64,000 nucleotides of DNA, from the IMG/VR virus record IMGVR_UViG_3300047472_000309, positions 62,001 through 126,000 of that record. One strand, given 5' to 3'. Positions 25,568-32,960 of the stretch are shown piece after piece. The translations under genes were made by a program, and so were the position numbers. Positions within the stretch are counted from its first letter, which is position 1, and every line of letters begins with the position of its first letter. This stretch comes from a virus. The notes beneath the pieces were generated by a model. The model ran no database searches. It saw nothing but the letters and a program-made list of their open reading frames with translations, and was not told the origin of the DNA.

Positions 25568-27061
25568 ATGACGCCGCTTCTCATTCGGTATCCGCTGGAC
25601 CCGACGGGCGTAAGCCCTAACAATCTGGTCACGGGCGAAATTCAAAACCTGACCGCTAACCGTAATGTGCGCGCAATCGCGCCGTTCTACGGAGCCTTCT
25701 TTACCGAGTCGCTGGTCATCACGGACATGGCGACCAACCAGCCGCTCACCACCAGCCAGTACTATGCAGCAGAAATGTACGAGCTGCCGACCGCGCGTTA
25801 CGGTAAGGAGATCTGTGCGGTCATCCTGATCACCGACCCCACGGTCAGCAATCAGGTGTCGCTGCAGTATCAAACGCTCGGTGGTCCGTACGGTACCTCC
25901 GCGCAAGCGATTATCCAGCAGATCGAAAACCTGCAACTGGATACCCGGCCGGTGGCCTGGGGTGATATCCTGGGTCGTCCGAGCGCGTTCCCGCCTGCGT
26001 TCCACTTGCACGACATTGGTGACGTGTACGGCTTCGAGTACTTGGTGCATGCGATTGACCGTCTGCGCGACGCGATTGAAGTGGGCGATAGTGCTCAGTA
26101 CGATCAGATTTACGCGTACATCGATCACGTGCAGCAAGTGCTGCAAGCGGAAATCGATTCGGGTAATACTGCTTTCAACGCCCACTTGACGGACTTCAAC
26201 AATCCGCACAAGGTCAGTGCTGCACAGCTGAACGTCTACACCAAGCCGCAGGCCGATGCGATCACCACGCCGATCAATACGGCCGTGACCAATCACATCG
26301 CCAACCGGAACAACCCGCACGGCGTGACAGTCGCGCAGCTCAATACGTACGATGGCCCGACCATCGACACGAAGATCGCCAACGCGACCAATGCCGTGAA
26401 GATCGGTTTCACGCCGGTGCAGCAAGGCGGTGGGGCCAATCAGGGCAGCAACAAGATCTATCTGGGCTGGGATGGTTCGCGCTTGCGCCTGCAGGTGGAC
26501 TCGACCGACATCGGTGGCATCGTGTCGTACAGCGAGCTGCAATCGAACGTCAGCAATCTGCAGAACCAGATCAATGCGCGGGTGGTGATCGGTAACACGA
26601 TCGCTTACACGGGGATTAACCAGTCGGTGAGCTTCTGGGACGTCACAGCCAACGGCACGCTGTACTCGGCCCATGACATCTGGGCCTTCTGGTCCGATGA
26701 ACGCCTGAAAGAGAACATTCGTCAGATCGAGCTGCCGTTGGAGAAGATCCGTCAGCTGATGGGTATTCTCTACACCCACAACCAGCTTGCGCATGACCTC
26801 ACGGGTTGCGATACCGAAACCGAGCATATGGGTCTGCTCGCGCAGCAAGTCTTCGCCGTGTGTCCGCAGTTGGTCGGCCCAGCACCGTTTGACCTGGTCT
26901 ACGACGACGAGGGTAACGTGATTCCGGGCGTGTCGAAGTCGGGTGAGTTCTACATCACGATCAAGTACGATAAGCTCGTGGCCTTGCTGGTCGAAGGGGT
27001 CAAGGCTCTGGACGGTCAGGTGCGGGATCACGAAGCGCGCTTGCAAGCACTGGGGGTGTAA
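25568..27061 (+). CDS. Tail fibre with C-terminal peptidase S74 chaperone domain
   Basis: 497 residues. N-terminal attachment domain paralogous to the 23648 fibre; two NPH-x-V modules (FNNPHKVSAAQLNVYTKPQA; NRNNPHGVTVAQLNTYDG); then a beta-rich stalk. From about residue 376 the sequence SDERLKENIRQIELPLEKI followed by HMGLLAQQVFAVCPQLV and a final helical segment is the S74 intramolecular chaperone, which trimerises the fibre and cleaves itself off at the Ser-Asp junction (S-D of SDERLKENI). Located with three other rightward tail genes. Confidence 0.85.
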   Translation: MTPLLIRYPLDPTGVSPNNLVTGEIQNLTANRNVRAIAPFYGAFFTESLVITDMATNQPLTTSQYYAAEMYELPTARYGKEICAVILITDPTVSNQVSLQYQTLGGPYGTSAQAIIQQIENLQLDTRPVAWGDILGRPSAFPPAFHLHDIGDVYGFEYLVHAIDRLRDAIEVGDSAQYDQIYAYIDHVQQVLQAEIDSGNTAFNAHLTDFNNPHKVSAAQLNVYTKPQADAITTPINTAVTNHIANRNNPHGVTVAQLNTYDGPTIDTKIANATNAVKIGFTPVQQGGGANQGSNKIYLGWDGSRLRLQVDSTDIGGIVSYSELQSNVSNLQNQINARVVIGNTIAYTGINQSVSFWDVTANGTLYSAHDIWAFWSDERLKENIRQIELPLEKIRQLMGILYTHNQLAHDLTGCDTETEHMGLLAQQVFAVCPQLVGPAPFDLVYDDEGNVIPGVSKSGEFYITIKYDKLVALLVEGVKALDGQVRDHEARLQALGV

Positions 27062-27064
27062 ACC

Positions 27065-27574
27065 ATGACGATGCAATCCTCTGGCGCGATCAGTATCGGA
27101 CAGGCGATGGCAGAGTGTGGGATTGGCCAGCAGCAGTACGACGCAGCTGGCGTACCGATCTCGATGCTCGCAGGCGTGGGTTCGGGGGCGCAATACGCCT
27201 GGTCGTATTGGTACGGAAAGTCGAACCTGACCACCTACAACAATGCGCTCTTTGCCCAGTACGCGATGTACATTGACCGCAACGGTTATCTGTCGCTTAA
27301 CTTCCGTACCGGAGCGTATAACGGGTATGGCTTTAACGGGGATCACGGCCCGCATTTGTCGTTCTGTAATTTGCAGATGGCGCCGATTGATAAGATCGCG
27401 CAGTACCGCACCGTGCAGTGTACGCCGCAAAAGTACGCCGGTCGTTCGAACGTGTCGTTGCAACAAGCACCGAACGCAGGCAACGACTGGACGGCCATCT
27501 TCTACAACGACGATAACCCTTGGGGTGGTGCGACCGATGTCGGGGTGAATGTACTGATCACCGCGATTCCTTAA
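27065..27574 (+). CDS. Small tail-tip/adhesin-like protein
   Basis: 169 residues beginning MTMQSSGAISIGQAMAEC. The pattern S-G-A-I-S-I-x-Q, then VPISMLAG and a Y-W-Y-G-K-S turn, is common in small phage tail-tip proteins. The remainder is aromatic and Gly/Asn-rich and ends in a beta-type segment (WTAIFYNDDNPWGGATDVGV). It starts 3 bp after the S74 fibre and is probably a partner or tip of that fibre. Confidence 0.65.
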   Translation: MTMQSSGAISIGQAMAECGIGQQQYDAAGVPISMLAGVGSGAQYAWSYWYGKSNLTTYNNALFAQYAMYIDRNGYLSLNFRTGAYNGYGFNGDHGPHLSFCNLQMAPIDKIAQYRTVQCTPQKYAGRSNVSLQQAPNAGNDWTAIFYNDDNPWGGATDVGVNVLITAIP

Positions 27575-27583
27575 GGACTCACG

Positions 27584-28033
27584 ATGAAGCTTAATCTGAA
27601 CCAACCCGCTGCGCAGATTCTGTTGGATCTGATCTGGCGCAGTAACGGCCTCTGGTTGCAACAGGACTACATGGAGTTCGGCACGCCGGTGGCGATCGGC
27701 AATGCAGCTTCCTGTGGTCCGGATACCTTGATTACGGTCACTGCTGACCAGATCGAGGATAACCGCTTCGAAGGCAGTCAGCAGATTCTGTATCGACGCT
27801 TGCCGCTGGATGAAGTGTTGCTGCCTGCAGTGTCGTTGACGGTCGCAGCTTTGCCGTTTAACCTCGTCGATCTGCTCCCGGCGATCAATCAAGCCTATCA
27901 GCTGCAACTCACCGCAGCCGATATCGTGAATACCCAGTATGCGGACCTCACCCAGCCTGTCGTACTGGCTGCTGCGCCTGAATCGCTCTGTTATAGCGGC
28001 CAAGTGCAACTGACCGTCGTAACGGTACCTTAG
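27584..28033 (+). CDS. Hypothetical virion-type protein
   Basis: 149 residues, AAGGA before ATG. Starts MKLNLNQPAAQILLDLIWRS. Leu/Ala/Gln-rich alternating pattern (LPLDEVLLPAVSLTVAALPF) with no motif. Last gene of the fibre operon, followed by the large double hairpin at 28051-28103. A small tail or fibre-assembly component is the most likely role by position. Confidence 0.55.
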   Translation: MKLNLNQPAAQILLDLIWRSNGLWLQQDYMEFGTPVAIGNAASCGPDTLITVTADQIEDNRFEGSQQILYRRLPLDEVLLPAVSLTVAALPFNLVDLLPAINQAYQLQLTAADIVNTQYADLTQPVVLAAAPESLCYSGQVQLTVVTVP

Positions 28034-28050
28034 AAGCCTTCAGTTAACGT

Positions 28051-28103
28051 CATAGAGGCCTTTCCCGCCCCTCGCAACCATGAGGGTAGGGAAAGGCCTT
28101 ATG
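28051..28103. terminator. Bracketed double hairpin
   Basis: AGGCCTTTCCC (28056-28066) pairs with GGGAAAGGCCT (28089-28099), with a second small stem in the loop. CATA at 28051-28054, TATG at 28100-28103. Between the fibre operon and the CYTH gene. Confidence 0.8.
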
Positions 28104-28149
28104 CCGCTATGACAACGCCTCTGAGAGGCTCTCAGTGCGTTTACTGCAT

Positions 28150-30033
28150 TTACTGCGCTTGGGCTTCGAGCTTACGCTTGTCCTGATCGTTCTCCGGCGG
28201 AATCTCATCGGTCTCGGCCTTGGACGGCACGTTCGCTACCCCTGCTTGTTCACCATTGGCTTGGTCGATGTCTTCGCCCGAACCATTGTTGCCTTCAGCG
28301 GTCCCCGAGGTGGAAGTCGGTACGGTACCTTCTTCACTGGCCGGGTCAGTCGCATCCGCGCTGGTCAAATCCAGTGCGTCGTCGTCCGTGCCCGTGGTGC
28401 CTGCACCGTCTGCCAGTTCACCACCCAGTCCATCACCGGTGCCTGCACCGTTCTCGTCCGGGTTGGTGCCATCAGTCGCACCTGTGACGTTGCCGCCATT
28501 GGCGGTTTCTTCGCCTGCCCCTTCCGGATTGTCTTGGTCATCGGGCTTCATCATCGACGGGTCCCCAGCGGGGTTATCGATGAGGTCCACCGGCACCTTG
28601 CCATCTTCGGTCGGATCGAGCTTGCCTTGGGATTCGGCTTCGGCCTTCTTCTGTTGCTGAATGGCTTCGACTTTATCTTCGGTTTGCTCTTGGGTCTGTT
28701 CTTCCTGTTGTTCTTGTTGCTCTTCAGGCGTAGATGCCGTGGAGCTATTGTCCTCAACAGGCGCTTCGTTCCCGGCTTGCGGCTTGGTTGCCAACTCATC
28801 CGGCGTGTCGCTAGGCGCGCTCACATCCGGCTGCTCAGGTTGCTCCAGTGGCGTACCCTCGGCTTGAGCGGCTTCGGCTTCGGGCTGTTCAGCTTGCGCC
28901 GGAGCTTCGTTCGGCGCAGGCGTCTGCGCAACGGTGGAATCGACCTGGGCCGGTTCTTCAGCTTGAGCCTGTTGCGGCAGTTCAGCCGTTACGGGTTCTT
29001 GCACTTCCGGTTCCGGTTGCACCTGCAGGTTATCCGGAATACCTTGATTGAGCGCCTGATCCAGTTGCTGCTGGGGATTCTGCGCCGTCGACGCAGCGGG
29101 CCGGGGTGCGATGTCTTGCACTGCCGGGGCCGGTGCTTCATCGCTCGCACTGGTGTGGGTGTCGAGCTGTTGCGGTTCGGCCGTATCGTTGGGCAAAGCC
29201 GGAACCGCGGTCGCGAGACCCTGATCACCTGCGCTCGTCGAACCGACGGCTGGCGCTGCGTCCCCGCGCGGCAAGAACTGGTTCTTGAGCAGGAAGAACT
29301 GATCGTAGAGCTGGGTGATCTGGTTCTGTACTTCCCCGCCCCCAGTGCGACCGTAGCCTTCGGGCAGAATCACGTCTTCCAGTGGAATCGGAAACTCAGG
29401 AATCGGCTGTTCGCGGTTCTGCACTTCCAGATCGATCTTGCACCACTCGAAGAACCCGTCGCCATCGGGCTTGGGGAACATGTCGATTTCCCACTTCAGG
29501 TTCGTGCCGATGATCGGGAAGGTGTAGCGCACCTTGCGCATGCCTTGGGCGGCGAGGAACTTGAAGATGGTGAACTCGTCCTTATTGGACGGCATGGGCA
29601 ACTCAATCTTGTCGCCCTTTTCGTTCATCACGACTTTCGAGGTACGGACGAACGAGGCTTCTTCTTCCTTGCCATCGAGCCAGGTCTTGCGCACGCGCAT
29701 CGAGCCCTTCCCGGCGATCTTCTCGGTCTTCTCGATCCGGATTTCCCACTGTTCCTGGTTTTCCTTCGACGCAGCCTGCTCGAGGTCAGAGAAGTTCACC
29801 ACGCGCGCGTAGATCGTGTGCTCGATTTCGTTGACCGGCTGACCATTGGCGATTTCTTCCATGGCCAGATAGGGTCGACCAATCGGGTTGTGCTCGATCA
29901 CGACAGGCGGGCTCGGATACAGGTGACCGAACTCCTTGCGAAATGACATGATCAACGCGTCTTCATGCGAAGGCGGTTGGTTCACGTTGATAAACGCATT
30001 CTCGAGGGCCAGTCGCATCAGTTGACGGCGCAT
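28150..30033 (-). CDS. CYTH-domain protein with a long disordered acidic tail
   Basis: 627 residues from the ATG at 30033 (GGAG, 7 nt). Residues 67-205 match the CYTH triphosphate-tunnel fold: E69-I-E71 at the start, RVR (113-115), TSK (131-133), MRKVRY (165-170), WEIDMF (181-186) and KIDLEV (199-204). The usual first motif is E-x-E-x-K; here Thr takes the place of Lys. CYTH enzymes hydrolyse triphosphates (thiamine triphosphate, RNA 5' ends, polyphosphate) or make cyclic AMP. Residues about 230-627 are Gln, Pro, Ala, Glu and Asp-rich with almost no aromatic residues, so probably disordered. No close phage precedent is known to me. Convergent with the fibre operon. Confidence 0.65.
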   Translation of the reverse strand: MRRQLMRLALENAFINVNQPPSHEDALIMSFRKEFGHLYPSPPVVIEHNPIGRPYLAMEEIANGQPVNEIEHTIYARVVNFSDLEQAASKENQEQWEIRIEKTEKIAGKGSMRVRKTWLDGKEEEASFVRTSKVVMNEKGDKIELPMPSNKDEFTIFKFLAAQGMRKVRYTFPIIGTNLKWEIDMFPKPDGDGFFEWCKIDLEVQNREQPIPEFPIPLEDVILPEGYGRTGGGEVQNQITQLYDQFFLLKNQFLPRGDAAPAVGSTSAGDQGLATAVPALPNDTAEPQQLDTHTSASDEAPAPAVQDIAPRPAASTAQNPQQQLDQALNQGIPDNLQVQPEPEVQEPVTAELPQQAQAEEPAQVDSTVAQTPAPNEAPAQAEQPEAEAAQAEGTPLEQPEQPDVSAPSDTPDELATKPQAGNEAPVEDNSSTASTPEEQQEQQEEQTQEQTEDKVEAIQQQKKAEAESQGKLDPTEDGKVPVDLIDNPAGDPSMMKPDDQDNPEGAGEETANGGNVTGATDGTNPDENGAGTGDGLGGELADGAGTTGTDDDALDLTSADATDPASEEGTVPTSTSGTAEGNNGSGEDIDQANGEQAGVANVPSKAETDEIPPENDQDKRKLEAQAQ

Positions 30034-30061
30034 TGTATTACTCCAATTGTTACACGCTGGT

Positions 30062-30553
30062 TTACTCTTCTCCGCCAGTGATGACGGTAAGCACTTCTTT
30101 GGCAGTGTGCCAGAGTGCGACCAGAGCGGGGTTGTTGGCAGCATGACCTTCACGGATGGCGACCATCGCCGTAGCCCCGGTCACGATCAGGATGACAGCC
30201 GCGGCGAGCAGAAAGGCTCCCTTCATGAAGAAGATCTTCAGCTTGTGCTCTTCCTGATCCTCCGTCTCGGCCTCCGGCTTCGGTACTGGGGCACCCGGCA
30301 GGGGACCAGGAAGCTCACCGCTTGCTTGCAGGTACACATACAGCAGTTCGACTTGGTCTTCGGAGTCCATCGCGAGAATGGCCTCCTTCAACTCTCGTCC
30401 GGTTGACAGAGGTGTCATGTTCGGTAGTTCATCGACATGCGCAACCTTCTTGTTGTAGGCTTCTACCAAGACATCCACCGGCAGACGTCCTGGCTTGTGA
30501 TCCGAAACCGCTCGCGTGTCGCTGATCCCCTTAAGGACGCGTTCCACTAACAT
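30062..30553 (-). CDS. Single-pass membrane protein downstream of the spanin genes
   Basis: 163 residues from the ATG at 30553 (GGGG, 6 nt), overlapping the lipoprotein gene by 23 nt. Soluble N-terminal 100 residues ending Pro-rich and acidic (PGPLPGAPVPKPEAETEDQE), then a membrane helix at about 108-132 (GAFLLAAAVILIVTGATAMV) and a short tail. Position directly after a spanin pair suggests a lysis function such as a holin or antiholin, but one helix and a large cytoplasmic part are also compatible with other roles. Confidence 0.6.
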   Translation of the reverse strand: MLVERVLKGISDTRAVSDHKPGRLPVDVLVEAYNKKVAHVDELPNMTPLSTGRELKEAILAMDSEDQVELLYVYLQASGELPGPLPGAPVPKPEAETEDQEEHKLKIFFMKGAFLLAAAVILIVTGATAMVAIREGHAANNPALVALWHTAKEVLTVITGGEE

Positions 30554-30863
30554 TGCTTGCCCCTTGCGGAGATGCCGCAAAGACGGCGTTGTTCTGTGTT
30601 TTCCAGTCCTGCAAGGAACTGATGTGACGATTGGCCGTGGCAACGTTTGCCGTTTGCGCATCGTACTTCGATTCCCACAGGTCGCTGCGCTGCTTCCAGG
30701 AGAGCGTGCCATAGCTCGTTTGATCAGGCGGGGCTTCCACCGTGGCCTTCACAAGCAGTGCGTCGGGTGGCGCGACGTACAGGTTCTTCAGTTCCGGTAC
30801 ACCGGTTTGTGCACACCCCGCCAGGCTTGCTGTCACCAGCACAGCCAGGATTGTCTTTTTCAT
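30531..30863 (-). CDS. Outer-membrane spanin-like lipoprotein (Rz1-type)
   Basis: 110 residues from the ATG at 30863. MKKTILAVLVTASLAGC is a classic lipoprotein signal (lipobox L-A-G-C, Cys17), followed by a region with a moderate Pro content and a helix. It begins 16 bp after the gene for a membrane protein with a long periplasmic part (30880-31425), as in separated Rz/Rz1 pairs. The two would span the periplasm and fuse the membranes at lysis. Longer than most Rz1 proteins and not very Pro-rich, so some caution is needed. Confidence 0.6.
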   Translation of the reverse strand: MKKTILAVLVTASLAGCAQTGVPELKNLYVAPPDALLVKATVEAPPDQTSYGTLSWKQRSDLWESKYDAQTANVATANRHISSLQDWKTQNNAVFAASPQGASNVSGTRP

Positions 30864-30879
30864 GATGGTCTCTCGCTTC

Positions 30880-31425
30880 TTACTGAGCTTGCGGCAGTGC
30901 TGTGCACTTGGCATCAGCGTTGTCAATGGCCGCACAATACTTCATCCAACTCCCCGTGAGCTGAACGGCACTTACTTCGGCGTCACGCCCCACGGGCACA
31001 ACGTCACCGGCTTGATCACTGGTAATGGTCTTGACCGGCACAACTGGTTTAGGCTTAACTGTGTTCGAGGGCGTGCTTGTCGCCGACGTCGCCGGAGCGA
31101 CAACACTTGTCGTCGGATTGGCGTACTTCGAATCGATCTGCTTGGTCTGGTCTGCGACCCAGGCGTCGATCTTGCTACCCGTGGCAGCCGCTGCTTGATC
31201 GGCCTTCACCGACGAAGCCACCACCGCATCGGTCACTGCAGCGGTACTCGCCTGCTGAACGATCGTGGTTGCCTGGCCTTTGATGACCACAGCGTCTGAA
31301 CCGATCTTCTGGTTATCACTGAGCACGGTGTGATACTCGTGCACCGCGAACCAGCCGAGCAGTCCGATAACCGCGATAATTGCTGCCCCGATCGCGAGTT
31401 TGATTTGCCATGTGAGGGTGCTCAT
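30880..31425 (-). CDS. Inner-membrane spanin-like protein (Rz-type)
   Basis: 181 residues. N-terminal membrane anchor at about 7-28 (IKLAIGAAIIAVIGLLGWFA), then a long Ala/Val/Gln-rich helical periplasmic region with coiled-coil character (DAVVIKGQATTIVQQASTAA), and a Pro/Thr-rich segment. The ATG overlaps the RuvC-like gene's stop (ATGA). The N-in/C-out topology and the lipoprotein gene that follows support an i-spanin. The C-terminal Cys pair (MKYC...AKC) could form a disulfide. Confidence 0.6.
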   Translation of the reverse strand: MSTLTWQIKLAIGAAIIAVIGLLGWFAVHEYHTVLSDNQKIGSDAVVIKGQATTIVQQASTAAVTDAVVASSVKADQAAAATGSKIDAWVADQTKQIDSKYANPTTSVVAPATSATSTPSNTVKPKPVVPVKTITSDQAGDVVPVGRDAEVSAVQLTGSWMKYCAAIDNADAKCTALPQAQ

Positions 31426-32000
31426 CTGTGTTGCTCCCGTAGGATTTTAAGTCGACAGTACGCCACGGCGAGCGCGTCGATCGAGTGCTCATCCAGCATC
31501 TCAAGCGCAACCGGTCCGTTATAGTTTAAATCCGGTAGACGCATCAGTGCTGCCTTGACTTCATCCTTCTTGGCGTGTGAGGTTGCCCCCACGGCCTTCT
31601 TGACGCTGGGCGGGTCGATCATAAAGAGCGACAGCCAGCAGTCGTATCGCCATAAGGCACTCCGGATCGCATCGACAGTCTCTGTCAATGCGCCGTATGC
31701 CTGAGGTCGAAATTGACTGTAAAACGGAGACTCTGATGCAACCAGGTTAGGACGGTAATACTCGAAGATTTCCACCAGGTTATCTTCGTGGGCTGCAATA
31801 CGCTCAGCCCGTGCACCATGGGTGTCGCCAAACCAGGTGTCTTTCGCCAGTTTCGACCCGACGAAAGTAAACGCAGTGCTCTCGATGATTTCGAGCTTCA
31901 CTACGTCTACTCTCAAGGCACCCATTCCAAGTGTCTCGCTCCCAGGGTCGATACCGACGATGCATCCGATGGGGGATGCACCTTCCGGTATTACTAACAT
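31422..32000 (-). CDS. RuvC-like Holliday junction resolvase
   Basis: 192 residues. GIDPGSETLG (D18) is the first RuvC motif, LVASESPFYS supplies the second acidic residue, and DEHSIDALAVAYC near the C terminus supplies the last two, so the catalytic set looks intact. RuvC-fold enzymes resolve four-way junctions and branched DNA before packaging. Coupled by ATGA to the spanin-like gene and 10 bp downstream of the structural gene at 32010. An RNase H-fold nuclease of another subfamily is possible, but motif spacing fits RuvC. Confidence 0.85.
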   Translation of the reverse strand: MLVIPEGASPIGCIVGIDPGSETLGMGALRVDVVKLEIIESTAFTFVGSKLAKDTWFGDTHGARAERIAAHEDNLVEIFEYYRPNLVASESPFYSQFRPQAYGALTETVDAIRSALWRYDCWLSLFMIDPPSVKKAVGATSHAKKDEVKAALMRLPDLNYNGPVALEMLDEHSIDALAVAYCRLKILREQHR

Positions 32001-32009
32001 GCCTTAGCC

Positions 32010-32894
32010 TCAGCTGGTGGTAGTCTGCGAACCCGATGTCGTGCCCGTCCCGGAGGTGAGCTTGTACAGGGGTTCCACCGCGCCACAGTCGACCACGTTC
32101 TCGACGCCGTCCTGGCTAAAGTTCAGCGCATAGAAGGTGTTGATAAACGTGTCCACTTGCGCGGCGATGACTTCCTTGAAGTTGAACGTGGGTTGCCCCG
32201 ACCCACCCACTGCAATGACCTTGTCCACGCCGGAGACCAGCGCAATTTCGGAAACGATCGCAGCGTTCGGATCACCATAAATGATGTTAGCGACGTTCAA
32301 AATTTCCGTGACGTCATCGGCGGTGAGCGTAATCGGTACCGGCGCCGAGGCCATTACGTAGTCGCCAGTGGCCACATTCACGCCGGTGGGCGAGAGGGCT
32401 TGCGGGTTCGGATTCAGATTCGACGTATCGGGCTGGAACGGCGTGGTGGTGACCGAGCCATCCGCATTAACCGTCTTGTACTGCATCGAAACCGCTACAC
32501 CCGTAAAGTCGATGCGCTTCAGGTAGTAGGCGATGTAGTTGACGCCGTTGTGCGTTTCCGCCACGCGCAGACCGTACGCGGCTTGTTGGGCCGACGTCAA
32601 ATCGTTGGTGGGTTCACGCAGCACGAACGGCAGGTGGTTGTAGAGCGCTGCGTCGGTCGTCAAGTGCTGGATCGGCTCAGGGATGTACAACCCATTGGTG
32701 ATGTTCAGCTTGTGACCACCATTACCGATCGCAAAGTAACGGCAGGTCGGCAGCACCCCGGAGTTGGGCAGAACGCCCGGCTGCACTTGAAACTTTTCAT
32801 TCAGCGTGCTGTTGGTAGCCAGTGCAAACGGCAGCCCCAAGAGCTGGCACGACTGCAGATAGCTGCCGTACACGGTGCGTACGATATTGTCCAT
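32010..32894 (-). CDS. Putative virion structural protein
   Basis: 294 residues starting MDNIVRTVYGSYLQSCQLLG. Mixed, Asn/Thr/Val-rich composition with a Gly/Ser/Thr C-terminal tail (TSGTGTTSGSQTTTS). Segments such as GVNYIAYYLKRIDFTGVAVS look like a baseplate or tail domain. It follows the large 32961-35321 gene in the same direction and is probably part of the same assembly. No family recognised. Confidence 0.55.
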   Translation of the reverse strand: MDNIVRTVYGSYLQSCQLLGLPFALATNSTLNEKFQVQPGVLPNSGVLPTCRYFAIGNGGHKLNITNGLYIPEPIQHLTTDAALYNHLPFVLREPTNDLTSAQQAAYGLRVAETHNGVNYIAYYLKRIDFTGVAVSMQYKTVNADGSVTTTPFQPDTSNLNPNPQALSPTGVNVATGDYVMASAPVPITLTADDVTEILNVANIIYGDPNAAIVSEIALVSGVDKVIAVGGSGQPTFNFKEVIAAQVDTFINTFYALNFSQDGVENVVDCGAVEPLYKLTSGTGTTSGSQTTTS

Positions 32895-32960
32895 TCTCTT
32901 ACCTGAAAAAGGGTGTCACAGATTACTTAATCACACTATTTGCGATCAATTGGCCCGTGC

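Noticed and set aside
25550-28009. 819-residue open frame antisense to the fibre operon
   Set aside because: Runs across three well-supported rightward genes and their gaps; composition is Arg/His/Val-rich.
31990-32000. Third copy of the TTAGTAATA early-promoter-like sequence
   Set aside because: It is the start-codon region of the RuvC-like gene (ATG-TTA-GTA-ATA), so the match is explained by coding sequence.
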